Source of the DNA: Alphaproteobacteria bacterium
GTDB taxonomy: Bacteria; Pseudomonadota; Alphaproteobacteria; JALRGP01
Direction of reading: 5' to 3'
NCBI GenBank assembly: GCA_023259685.1
Contig: JALRGP010000032.1
Coordinates: 1-9,652 of the forward strand
Length of the DNA stretch: 9,652 nucleotides
Shown here: positions 1-5,919 of the stretch, piece by piece
Numbering within the stretch: position 1 is the stretch's first letter
How the letters are laid out: each line of letters opens with the position of its first letter
Program-made: the position numbers and the translations under genes
The notes under the pieces: generated by a model
Databases searched by the model: none
What the model saw: only the letters and a program-made list of their open reading frames with translations
What the model was told of the DNA's origin: nothing

Positions 1-576
1 TAGGCGATTTTTATTAATCGTGGCACCAATGTCCGCCAATTGGGATTCCACTTGATCTAATAAAAAGGATGTAGCCTGGTCTTTTAACAGGGCCAATCGT
101 TCTTGCCTCAAGCGATCATAGGTGATGATAGCACGCAGGTGCGGTGGATATAATCCATACGTTAACCTGTCCAAAAATTTACGGCGCTCTGCCGGTTCAC
201 CGTTTAATAACGAATCATGTTCAGGAGTTAACCAAAAAATCTTAAACAATGATGGTACGTCTTCAATACTAAAATTTTCTTTATCTTTTTTGATGATACG
301 TCCTTGGGAGGTCAGCCCCATACCAAAATGATGTTGTGATTCTTGGAGACGAATGAGCCATAGAAATTCACTGGACGATGATTCTACGTGTTTGTTAGAC
401 AAGTCCTTTAAAAGAGCATGGCGAAGTCCTCGGCCCGGTGTAAATAAAGAAATTGCCTCTAGTAAAGTGGTTTTTCCTGACCCATTTTCCCCAACAATGG
501 CTGTCATGCCTGAAAAATCATACCACTCTTTTTGATAAAAATTCCTGAAATTTTCTAAATAAAGGGTGTTAATCAT
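1..576 (-). CDS. recF: RecF, DNA replication/repair ATPase (N-terminal 192 residues, cut by window edge)
   Basis: RecF is an SMC-like ABC ATPase that binds gapped DNA and, with RecO and RecR, loads RecA at stalled forks and single-strand gaps. The frame reads from ATG at 576 down to base 1 with no stop, so the C-terminal half (signature and Walker B) lies outside. Visible features are an N-terminal L-x-x-F-R-N-F strand, the Walker A motif GENGSGKT (residues 29-36) followed by LLEAISLF, the RecF-typical segment TPGRGLRHA (about 46-54), and NGEPAERRKFLDRL, matching the family's 'RR-x-FLDR' block. The start lies 5 nt after the stop of the substrate-binding protein gene, so the two are probably co-transcribed. 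No Shine-Dalgarno sequence is visible. The family assignment is very secure. Confidence 0.96.
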   Translation of the reverse strand, partial: MINTLYLENFRNFYQKEWYDFSGMTAIVGENGSGKTTLLEAISLFTPGRGLRHALLKDLSNKHVESSSSEFLWLIRLQESQHHFGMGLTSQGRIIKKDKENFSIEDVPSLFKIFWLTPEHDSLLNGEPAERRKFLDRLTYGLYPPHLRAIITYDRLRQERLALLKDQATSFLLDQVESQLADIGATINKNRL

Positions 577-581
577 GGTAT

Positions 582-1559
582 TTAATCAATCATTGTCACA
601 TTTTTAAAATCAGACGGAACCGACAATTTTAAAGACTTTAACGTGTTAGTGTTGATAAAAACATGGCCCTGATGATTGGTGACGATGTCAATATGACCTG
701 GTTTTTCTCCATTTTGGATTTTGTCAAATATTTGAACCAAATGCTGTGCCGTTTCTTCTCGGTCGTAACCATAGGCCGCAAGGGCACCATTTTTCACCGA
801 TCCACTATCACTTGCAAAAAGGGGTATATGATTTTTATCACATAGATGTGCCAATTTTTTCATATGAAAAGCAATTCTATTATCACAAGGTGCGTAAATG
901 ACATCCACTTTTCCTTTTAAAAATTGGAAAGATGATTGAATGTCCTCATCTTTAACGCATGGTGCTGGAATTAATTCGATATCACTATTTTTACATAATT
1001 CCATCATTTTTTGCAGCATGACCGTGGAATTTCTTTCTGATGTGGTATAAATGATTCCAATTTTTTTTGTATGAGGTGTCATGGATTTTATTAAATTAAT
1101 TAAAGGTTTTAAATCAATGCCATCACTAACTCCTGCAATAAAGGCATCGTTTCGAAAGCCTTCAATATTCGAACTGCGACCTTTTTCAAGGGATGTCACA
1201 ATTTTTTCATCCAAAGGATCGGTAACGGAGGAAAAAATAATGGGAACATCTTTTTTAATTCTATTATTGTAAATGACCCAACGTGCTGCTTGCGTTGAAA
1301 ACACAACAATACCTTTATAGTTGGATGCACCAATTTTTGATGGGATGCGTAAACTATGAGCATGATCAATATCAAAATCGACAAATTTAACCTTATATTG
1401 AGCACACCTTTTTTTAAAAGCATCAATTTCTTGTCTAATAGATTCGTGTTTTAAATAACTGACAATGGCAATTTTGGGTGTTGTATATAAACCGTAAACG
1501 TACCATCCAATCATTCCAAAGATTAAAACAGTCAGGATTTTTTTAAGCAGCAACATCAT
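582..1559 (-). CDS. ABC-type substrate-binding protein (ABC_sub_bind / TrpX-like family), orphan
   Basis: This 325-residue protein resembles the periplasmic ABC_sub_bind family (Pfam PF04392, COG2984), whose members capture small ligands such as aromatic amino acids for an ABC importer. An uncleaved or cleavable hydrophobic segment (about residues 8-25, after KK) suggests export. Two Rossmann-like lobes follow. The first has KIAIVSYL (29-36), GIVVFSTQAA (83-92) and IIFSSVTDPL (107-116). The second has KKIGIIYTTSERNS (165-178), VDVIYAPCDN (218-227) and IPLFASDSGSVKNGALAAYG (245-264), all in the expected order. I chose ATG at 1559; an in-frame TTG lies one codon upstream and another ATG one codon downstream. 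No permease or ATPase gene is next to it: recF follows 5 nt downstream and a divergent prepilin-like gene lies upstream. The ligand is unknown. The family call is good, the function inferred. Confidence 0.85.
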   Translation of the reverse strand: MMLLLKKILTVLIFGMIGWYVYGLYTTPKIAIVSYLKHESIRQEIDAFKKRCAQYKVKFVDFDIDHAHSLRIPSKIGASNYKGIVVFSTQAARWVIYNNRIKKDVPIIFSSVTDPLDEKIVTSLEKGRSSNIEGFRNDAFIAGVSDGIDLKPLINLIKSMTPHTKKIGIIYTTSERNSTVMLQKMMELCKNSDIELIPAPCVKDEDIQSSFQFLKGKVDVIYAPCDNRIAFHMKKLAHLCDKNHIPLFASDSGSVKNGALAAYGYDREETAQHLVQIFDKIQNGEKPGHIDIVTNHQGHVFINTNTLKSLKLSVPSDFKNVTMID

Positions 1560-1588
1560 CAAAAAATTTTTGCCATTTTTTACAGATT

Positions 1589-1616
1589 ATCATAGAGAAG
1601 CCCACCATTGTGTAAG
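1589..1616 (-). promoter_or_regulatory. Candidate promoter for the substrate-binding protein-recF pair
   Basis: On the minus strand a -35-like CTTACA (1616-1611, 4 of 6 consensus bases) and a -10-like TATGAT (1594-1589, 5 of 6) are separated by 16 bp, about 30 bp upstream of the first gene's ATG at 1559. In AT-rich DNA such matches arise by chance, so this is only a plausible candidate. Confidence 0.35.
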
Positions 1617-1679
1617 TTAAGCTAAGCAGATTTACACGATTTCAATTAAACTGATGATATATTGCGTTGTGCAACATTC

Positions 1680-2195
1680 ATGCCGCTACGTTCCTATTCT
1701 TTAATAGAAATTTCTATTGTATTAATTATTTTAAGTATTTTAACAGGGCTATCTATAAAAGGATTTGATTTATTGGATCAAGCAAAAAGTAAATCTACAA
1801 TGGCACAAATTCAAAATTTAACAATTGCCTTGGAACAATATCGACAACAATACGGTTATTTTCCAGGGGATGATCCGCATATAGCCCAGCGTTTTGAAAC
1901 TGCCATTCCTGGAAATGGGGACCATAGAATTTCTGAAGAGGAATCTACTCACGTTTTTGATCATCTGATTCAATCAGGGTGTTTGTCTTCTAAAGCAATG
2001 ATTCCAAAAATTGGTGGAATATTTAAAGTAATATCTGTTGACACAATGGGGGTTTGTATTACGTTATGCAATCAAAATAATCAAGGTTTTTTAAATCAAA
2101 AACAAATCGATCAAATCACACAAGGCATAGAATCATCCCTCATTAAAATTGATACACACCCTAGCGGAAAAATGATGACAATACCACTAGGTTAA
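1680..2195 (+). CDS. Type IV prepilin / type II secretion pseudopilin-like protein
   Basis: This 171-residue protein has a class III prepilin signal. A 5-residue leader MPLRS precedes YSLIE, then a hydrophobic helix (about residues 11-28). The glutamate falls exactly at +5 of the predicted mature protein, as pilin assembly needs. The -1 residue is Ser, not the usual Gly, and +1 is Tyr, not Phe. A polar amphipathic helix follows (32-58), then YFPGD (60-64) and PGNGDHRISEEE (77-88). The last resembles the 'GNGDG-x-I' acidic loop of a prepilin-like family that also has a hydrophobic 'HL-x-x-x-G' segment (DHLIQSG here). Cys126 and Cys130 could form a disulfide. I chose ATG at 1680, since an upstream in-frame TTG at 1662 would lengthen the leader to 11 residues. 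No other pilus or secretion gene is nearby, so its machine must be encoded elsewhere. The hairpin at 2206-2230 probably ends its transcript. Confidence 0.82.
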   Translation: MPLRSYSLIEISIVLIILSILTGLSIKGFDLLDQAKSKSTMAQIQNLTIALEQYRQQYGYFPGDDPHIAQRFETAIPGNGDHRISEEESTHVFDHLIQSGCLSSKAMIPKIGGIFKVISVDTMGVCITLCNQNNQGFLNQKQIDQITQGIESSLIKIDTHPSGKMMTIPLG

Positions 2196-2205
2196 AAAAA
2201 TAAGG

Positions 2206-2230
2206 TAACTACCCAGGTTAGTTAATTTTT
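2206..2230 (+). terminator. Candidate intrinsic terminator after the prepilin-like gene
   Basis: TAACTA (2206-2211) and TAGTTA (2219-2224) form a perfect 6-bp stem around a 7-nt loop, followed by ATTTTT. The stem is AT-rich and weak. A second small hairpin, GCAAT/ATTGC (2231-2235 and 2241-2245), follows directly. The position, 10 nt past the stop and before a new promoter, supports a transcript end. Confidence 0.4.
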
Positions 2231-2241
2231 GCAATCAAAAA

Positions 2242-2269
2242 TTGCTACAAAAACTAAAAAGGGTATAAT
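2242..2269 (+). promoter_or_regulatory. Sigma-70-type promoter for rpmJ
   Basis: A perfect TATAAT (2264-2269) lies 16 bp after TTGCTA (2242-2247, 4 of 6 matches to TTGACA). The rpmJ ATG follows 28 bp after the -10, giving a leader of about 20 nt. This is the best promoter match in the window and suits a highly expressed ribosomal protein gene. Confidence 0.6.
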
Positions 2270-2297
2270 TAAGAAAAGCGTTTAAGTTTATTTTGCC

Positions 2298-2423
2298 ATG
2301 AAAATTGCAAATTCTATCAAGACATTAAAATCGAGAGATAAAAATTGTAAAGTCGTATCAAGACGTGGTCGTCTTTATGTTATTAATAAAAAAAATCCTC
2401 GATTTAAAGCTCGTCAAGGATAA
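2298..2423 (+). CDS. rpmJ: 50S ribosomal protein L36 (short, zinc-ligand-free form)
   Basis: This 41-codon gene encodes MKIANSIKTL at its start and ends NKKNPRFKARQG. It matches the bacterial L36 pattern of an N-terminal 'K-x-x-x-S-x-K', a central 'C-x-V-V-x-R-R-G-R-x-Y-V-I' and a C-terminal 'NPRFKARQG'. L36 is a small basic protein of the large ribosomal subunit that binds 23S rRNA. Only one Cys (17) remains, so the zinc ribbon of the longer four-ligand form (three Cys plus His) is absent. This 'C-minus' type with a Gln-Gly end is the usual one in Alphaproteobacteria. A perfect -10 box lies 28 bp upstream. The uracil-DNA glycosylase ATG follows 13 nt after the stop, so the two probably share a transcript. 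Confidence 0.95.
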   Translation: MKIANSIKTLKSRDKNCKVVSRRGRLYVINKKNPRFKARQG

Positions 2424-2436
2424 TATTTTTCATTTT

Positions 2437-3111
2437 ATGAAGGATTTTTTGATTTCTCAAGAAATTAGTGATGACGTGTCTTATTGTCCTTTGACACGTT
2501 TTTCACACAATAAAAAAAACACAGATTCTTCGCCTCACGATGCTCTTAAAAATGTATGGGATCTAGCTAGTCTTAAAAAACTCATGCTTTCTCTCAATAA
2601 TCCCCCTTTACAAAAAACTGCTACACAAATTGTTTTTGGAGAAGGTGTTTTACATCCTTCCGTGATGGTGATTGGTGAAGCTCCCGGACAAGATGAAGAC
2701 GTTCAAGGACGTCCTTTTGTTGGTCAAAGTGGAAAATTACTAGAAAAAGCTTTAAATACAATTGGCCTTTTTCGTGATAAAAATTGTTACATTTCAAATA
2801 TTGTTCCTTACCGACCCATGGGAAATCGTACACCCTCGAATGACGAAGTATCTTTTTACCTTCCTTTTTTAAAAAAACACATTGAATGTGTCAAACCAAA
2901 ATTACTATTATTGGTTGGCAGTGTTAGTTCAAAGGCATTACTTGATACAAATGAGGGAATTACTACGCTACGAGGTAAAATTTTACACTGTATGAACATT
3001 CAAACAATTGCAACATATCATCCTGCATTTTTACTAAGATCTCCTGGTCAAAAAGCAAAACTTTGGAAAGATTTATTGACCTTATCATCTTTGATCACTA
3101 TGGTTAAATAA
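2437..3111 (+). CDS. Uracil-DNA glycosylase, family 4-like, apparently without the Fe-S cluster
   Basis: This enzyme removes uracil from DNA as the first step of base excision repair. The 224-residue sequence has motif A GEAPGQDED (residues 80-88), GRPFVGQSGKLL (91-102), ISNIVPYRPMGNRTPSNDE (119-137), a hydrophobic LLLLVG strand (156-161) and motif B YHPAFLLRSP (194-203). All of these are typical of the family 4/5 superfamily. Classical family 4 enzymes hold a 4Fe-4S cluster on four cysteines. Here the N-terminal C-x-x-C is missing, the Cys before 'RP-x-GNR' is Tyr125, and the later one falls in SFYLPFL. Cys7-like residues elsewhere do not match the pattern. I chose ATG at 2437, because an upstream GTG would overlap rpmJ by 59 nt. 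It follows rpmJ by 13 nt. The family is secure, the loss of the cluster inferred. Confidence 0.9.
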   Translation: MKDFLISQEISDDVSYCPLTRFSHNKKNTDSSPHDALKNVWDLASLKKLMLSLNNPPLQKTATQIVFGEGVLHPSVMVIGEAPGQDEDVQGRPFVGQSGKLLEKALNTIGLFRDKNCYISNIVPYRPMGNRTPSNDEVSFYLPFLKKHIECVKPKLLLLVGSVSSKALLDTNEGITTLRGKILHCMNIQTIATYHPAFLLRSPGQKAKLWKDLLTLSSLITMVK

Positions 3112-3180
3112 AATTAAAAATAATGTGGACCAGAGGTTTTCTATTGGGATCAAAATATTACGACGCACCCCTTATTTAAA

Positions 3181-3209
3181 ACGACATTTTTTTATTTTAT
3201 CCTTATACT
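3181..3209 (+). promoter_or_regulatory. Candidate dnaA promoter with overlapping DnaA-box-like site
   Basis: ACGACA (3181-3186, 4 of 6) and TATACT (3204-3209, 5 of 6) are spaced by 17 bp, with the -10 ending 30 bp before the dnaA ATG. TTATCCTTA (3197-3205) matches 7 of 9 bases of the DnaA box TTATCCACA and overlaps the -10 box. DnaA autorepression is known in other bacteria. Its occurrence here is inference. Confidence 0.4.
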
Positions 3210-3239
3210 GTATGGACTCTGAAATGTTGTAGTTTTTAT

Positions 3240-4658
3240 ATGTCTTTTGTCAACCAGTTCGGTTACAATAGGATGAAGCGGGCAGACCATATTCAATCGA
3301 TGATTCAAGGGAACGATGAGACAACTGTATCTAACCAATTTTTAAAATTACAATGGAAATTTGTATGTGATCAATTGTCTGCTCAATTAGGAGCAGATAT
3401 TGTGAAAAGTTGGATAGAACCTTTATATGTCAGTCACATCGATAATGACGCAGTTGTAATATTGGTTCCAACCGAATTTATGAAAGAACGTATCGAAGGT
3501 CATTATATTGTGTATATCAAAACATTTTGGAGCACCTTAAATCCCCAAATTAAATCAATCATTTTAAAATTAGGTCTTCCACAAGGTGTTGGCGATACTC
3601 ATACTAAAGAAGACACAATTGATGATAATGACGATTCTTTTGATACAATTTTAGATCCTAAATATACGTTTCATAATTTTGTTGTTGGAAAACCAAATGA
3701 ATTGGCTTATACGGCAGCATTGCGCGTTGCGGAATCAAATCAAATTCATTTTAATCCTTTATTTTTGTATGGGGGCGTGGGGCTTGGAAAAACCCATTTG
3801 ATGCATGCAATTGCTTGGAAAATTCGTGAATGTCATCCCCAAAGACGTGTCGTATACGTATCATCTGAAAAATTTATGTATTTATTCATCCGTGCTCTTC
3901 GTCACAAAGAAATTATGTCATTTAAAGAACAGTTTAGAACTGTTGATGTTTTGATGATTGATGACATTCAATTTATTGGAGGAAAAGATAATACTCAAGA
4001 GGAATTTTTTCACACATTTAATGCCCTTGTTGACCAAAATAAACAAATTATTGTATCCGCCGATAAATCACCATCAAACTTAGAAAACATAGAAGAACGA
4101 TTAAAATCACGATTAGGCTGGGGTCTTGTGACCGATATTCATCCCACAACCTATGAATTACGTTTGAGTATTTTGGAAGCTAAAGCTGATCAGCTGAATA
4201 TTATTGTCCCTAAGGAGGTCAAAGAATTTTTAGCAATTAAAATCACATCGAATATTCGTGAGTTAGAGGGCGCTTTGAACCGTATTCATGCCCATACGAA
4301 ATTTGTTGGACGTTCCATGACATTGGACAGCGCCCAAGATTTATTGAAAGATTTAATCAGATCTCATGATGCGAAATCATCCGTTGAAGATATTCAAAAA
4401 AAAGTATGTGAATTTTTTGGTATTAAATTGAGCGATATGTTATCCAGCAAACGATCGCAAAATTTGGCAAAGCCCCGGCACGTAGCCATGTATTTATGCA
4501 AGATGGTTACAACTAAGTCACTGCCTGAAATCGGCAAACGATTTTCAGGACGTGATCATACGACGGTTTTACACGCCGTTCGTAAAATAGAAGCCATGCG
4601 CAATGAAGATCACGAATTTTCCAAAGATATTGACACACTGCTGAGGTCACTACGTTAA
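3240..4658 (+). CDS. dnaA: Chromosomal replication initiator DnaA
   Basis: DnaA is the AAA+ ATPase that binds DnaA boxes, melts the origin and recruits the helicase. The 472-residue protein has all four domains. Domain I (about 35-112) contains LQWKFVCDQL and SWIEPLYV. An acidic linker follows (about 118-139). The AAA+ domain III has NPLFLYGGVGLGKTHLMHAI (Walker A 178-185), LMIDDIQF (Walker B 238-245), IIVSADKSP (sensor 1, 270-278), ERLKSRLGWGL (arginine finger R291) and SNIRELEGALNRI (sensor 2 R340). Domain IV ends in the helix-turn-helix signature GRDHTTVLHAVRKIE (437-451). I chose ATG at 3240, although in-frame ATGs at 3273 and 3300 would also keep domain I. No Shine-Dalgarno sequence is seen. 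dnaN does not follow; the lolA-like gene starts 4 nt after the stop. Confidence 0.98.
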   Translation: MSFVNQFGYNRMKRADHIQSMIQGNDETTVSNQFLKLQWKFVCDQLSAQLGADIVKSWIEPLYVSHIDNDAVVILVPTEFMKERIEGHYIVYIKTFWSTLNPQIKSIILKLGLPQGVGDTHTKEDTIDDNDDSFDTILDPKYTFHNFVVGKPNELAYTAALRVAESNQIHFNPLFLYGGVGLGKTHLMHAIAWKIRECHPQRRVVYVSSEKFMYLFIRALRHKEIMSFKEQFRTVDVLMIDDIQFIGGKDNTQEEFFHTFNALVDQNKQIIVSADKSPSNLENIEERLKSRLGWGLVTDIHPTTYELRLSILEAKADQLNIIVPKEVKEFLAIKITSNIRELEGALNRIHAHTKFVGRSMTLDSAQDLLKDLIRSHDAKSSVEDIQKKVCEFFGIKLSDMLSSKRSQNLAKPRHVAMYLCKMVTTKSLPEIGKRFSGRDHTTVLHAVRKIEAMRNEDHEFSKDIDTLLRSLR

Positions 4659-4662
4659 AATC

Positions 4663-5241
4663 ATGCTGAAATTTTTATTTATTATGTATACTCTTGGTTT
4701 GTCATGTTTTTCTATACCGCTTAAGGAAGAGGTTTTGCATACGTTAGATCAAATGAATACGTTGGAAGCTCCCTTTGCACAGATCCATTCGAGTCAGCCA
4801 AACCAACCTCAGATGGGAACGATCTATTTAAGCCGTTCCTTAAAACGTATTACTATTCAAATGGATCAACAAAAAATTATCGTTGCACAAGATGATGCTT
4901 ATATCATCGATCGAGATGGTCACGTGGAGGTTCAAGATTTGTCACAAACACCCATCCAATATTTGTTAAAACCCAAGGGGTTTTTTTCTAGAGATATTCA
5001 CACCATATGCCGTGAGAATAATGGCTATGTTGTGGCGCGCTTGACGCATGCAATTGAAATGAGAGATGTATATATGGAATTTATCTTTGTACGCCATCAC
5101 GATCAACTGAGATTACAAGGATGGGTGGTCAAGGATTTATCGGGAATAACAACGGTTACTTTTGATCCTAACAATATTAAGATCAACCAACCAATTCATG
5201 ATAAAATTTTTAAAGATCACTGTATTAAAATTCCGTCATGA
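4663..5241 (+). CDS. lolA: LolA-like outer-membrane lipoprotein carrier
   Basis: LolA is the periplasmic chaperone that takes lipoproteins from the LolCDE exporter to the outer membrane. The 192-residue product starts with a hydrophobic signal peptide (about residues 2-18). A Cys at 15 lacks a proper lipobox, so a soluble periplasmic protein is likelier than a lipoprotein. The body fits the LolA fold pattern: LDQMNTLEAPFAQIHSS (28-44) resembles the family's 'l-n-x-l-x-t-l-x-A-x-F-x-Q', then MGTIYLSR (51-58), a run of short beta strands, TPIQYLLKP (96-104) and LQGWVVKDLSGITTVTF (151-167), close to the 'L-x-W-x-V-x-D-x-x-G' motif. The usual 'RPGR-x-R' is replaced by SLKRITI, so it is divergent. 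It starts 4 nt after dnaA, and its TGA overlaps the next ATG, implying translational coupling. Confidence 0.82.
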   Translation: MLKFLFIMYTLGLSCFSIPLKEEVLHTLDQMNTLEAPFAQIHSSQPNQPQMGTIYLSRSLKRITIQMDQQKIIVAQDDAYIIDRDGHVEVQDLSQTPIQYLLKPKGFFSRDIHTICRENNGYVVARLTHAIEMRDVYMEFIFVRHHDQLRLQGWVVKDLSGITTVTFDPNNIKINQPIHDKIFKDHCIKIPS

Positions 5242-5546
5242 TTGTCACCGATGCCGCGTTGTCGTATATTGACAACATTTTAAAGAAGCATGCTATTGGA
5301 TCTTTTTTAAGAGTGTGTGTAGAATCAGGAGGCTGCGCAGGGTTTCAGTACCGTTTTTCTATTGAGTGCGAAAAAAACGATAGTGATGTTTCCATTAGTC
5401 CTTGTATTGTCACTGATGCAGAATCATCAAATTTTTTAAATGAGGCAAAGATGGATTATATTTGCAGTCTCATGGAGGAGCGTCTGGTCATTACCCAACC
5501 ATCTGCCCAAAAAATATGTGGCTGTGGTAATTCTTTTGATATTTAA
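5238..5546 (+). CDS. erpA: A-type Fe-S carrier protein, ErpA/IscA/HesB family
   Basis: A-type carriers accept Fe-S clusters from the scaffold and hand them to apo-enzymes. The 102-residue protein begins ITD-like (MIVTDAALSYI) and carries the three conserved cysteines: Cys33 in SGGCAGFQYRF (30-40), and Cys94 and Cys96 in KICGCGNSF (92-100). It also has the FLNEAKMDYI segment (66-75) that corresponds to 'l-x-G-x-x-i-D-y' in the family. It is full length for the family. The ATG lies inside the lolA stop (ATGA), making it the third gene of the dnaA transcript. The convergent yraN stop lies 15 nt beyond its own. Which paralogue it is (ErpA, IscA or SufA) cannot be settled here, since no isc or suf genes adjoin. 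ErpA is the best guess. Confidence 0.88.
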   Translation: MIVTDAALSYIDNILKKHAIGSFLRVCVESGGCAGFQYRFSIECEKNDSDVSISPCIVTDAESSNFLNEAKMDYICSLMEERLVITQPSAQKICGCGNSFDI

Positions 5547-5561
5547 ACAACCAATTTTGGG

Positions 5562-5915
5562 CTAAATATCAATGCCATTTAAATCAAATGCCTGCTTCAT
5601 ATGATTAATACATTGATCATTTAAAAACATACAATCAAATCGGATGTCCATGTTAAAAAAATGCTCATGGTGTTGTAAAAAATGTTGTAACGTGAGGATG
5701 ATTTTTTTTATTTTCGCTGGTGATATGGATAATCTGGCATCATCTAAGGATTTTCTAAACCTAACTTCCACGATCACCAAGGTTGTGGGAGGTTCAATCA
5801 TCAATAAATCAATTTCCCCAAACAAGCATGTATAATTTCGAGCAACAAACTCGTACTGTTTTCTCAGCAAATAATTAAGAGCCTTTTGCTCATAAAAGGC
5901 TCCTTTTTCTCTCAT
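5562..5915 (-). CDS. yraN: YraN / UPF0102 endonuclease-like protein
   Basis: This 117-residue protein belongs to the widespread YraN family, which has a restriction-endonuclease-like fold and an unproven cellular role, often proposed in DNA processing. Features are MREKGAFYEQKALNYLL (1-17), matching the family's 'G-x-x-x-E-x-x-A-x-x-y-L', then RNYTCLFGEIDLLM (26-39), VIVEVRFRKS (47-56) and the C-terminal MDIRFDCMFL (89-98). The putative catalytic core E34, D36, E50-x-R52 is complete. It starts 4 nt after the glyA stop and so is the distal gene of a glyA-yraN operon. YraN is more often found near the rRNA methyltransferase gene rsmI, which is not here. Its stop faces the erpA stop across 15 nt, with no convincing terminator between. 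Confidence 0.93.
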   Translation of the reverse strand: MREKGAFYEQKALNYLLRKQYEFVARNYTCLFGEIDLLMIEPPTTLVIVEVRFRKSLDDARLSISPAKIKKIILTLQHFLQHHEHFFNMDIRFDCMFLNDQCINHMKQAFDLNGIDI

Positions 5916-5919
5916 GAAT

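Noticed and set aside
1..535. Plus-strand open frames at 122-331 and 353-535
   Set aside because: Both are antisense to recF, which has clear family motifs throughout. Their products match nothing I know.
3123..3179. 18-codon open frame between the glycosylase and dnaA
   Set aside because: It has no Shine-Dalgarno sequence or recognisable product and overlaps no coding pattern. It is too short to separate from chance, and the promoter candidate follows it.
5547..5561. CCAATTTTGG near the erpA-yraN convergent stops as a bidirectional terminator
   Set aside because: The stem is 4 bp with a 2-nt loop, too small to terminate transcription.
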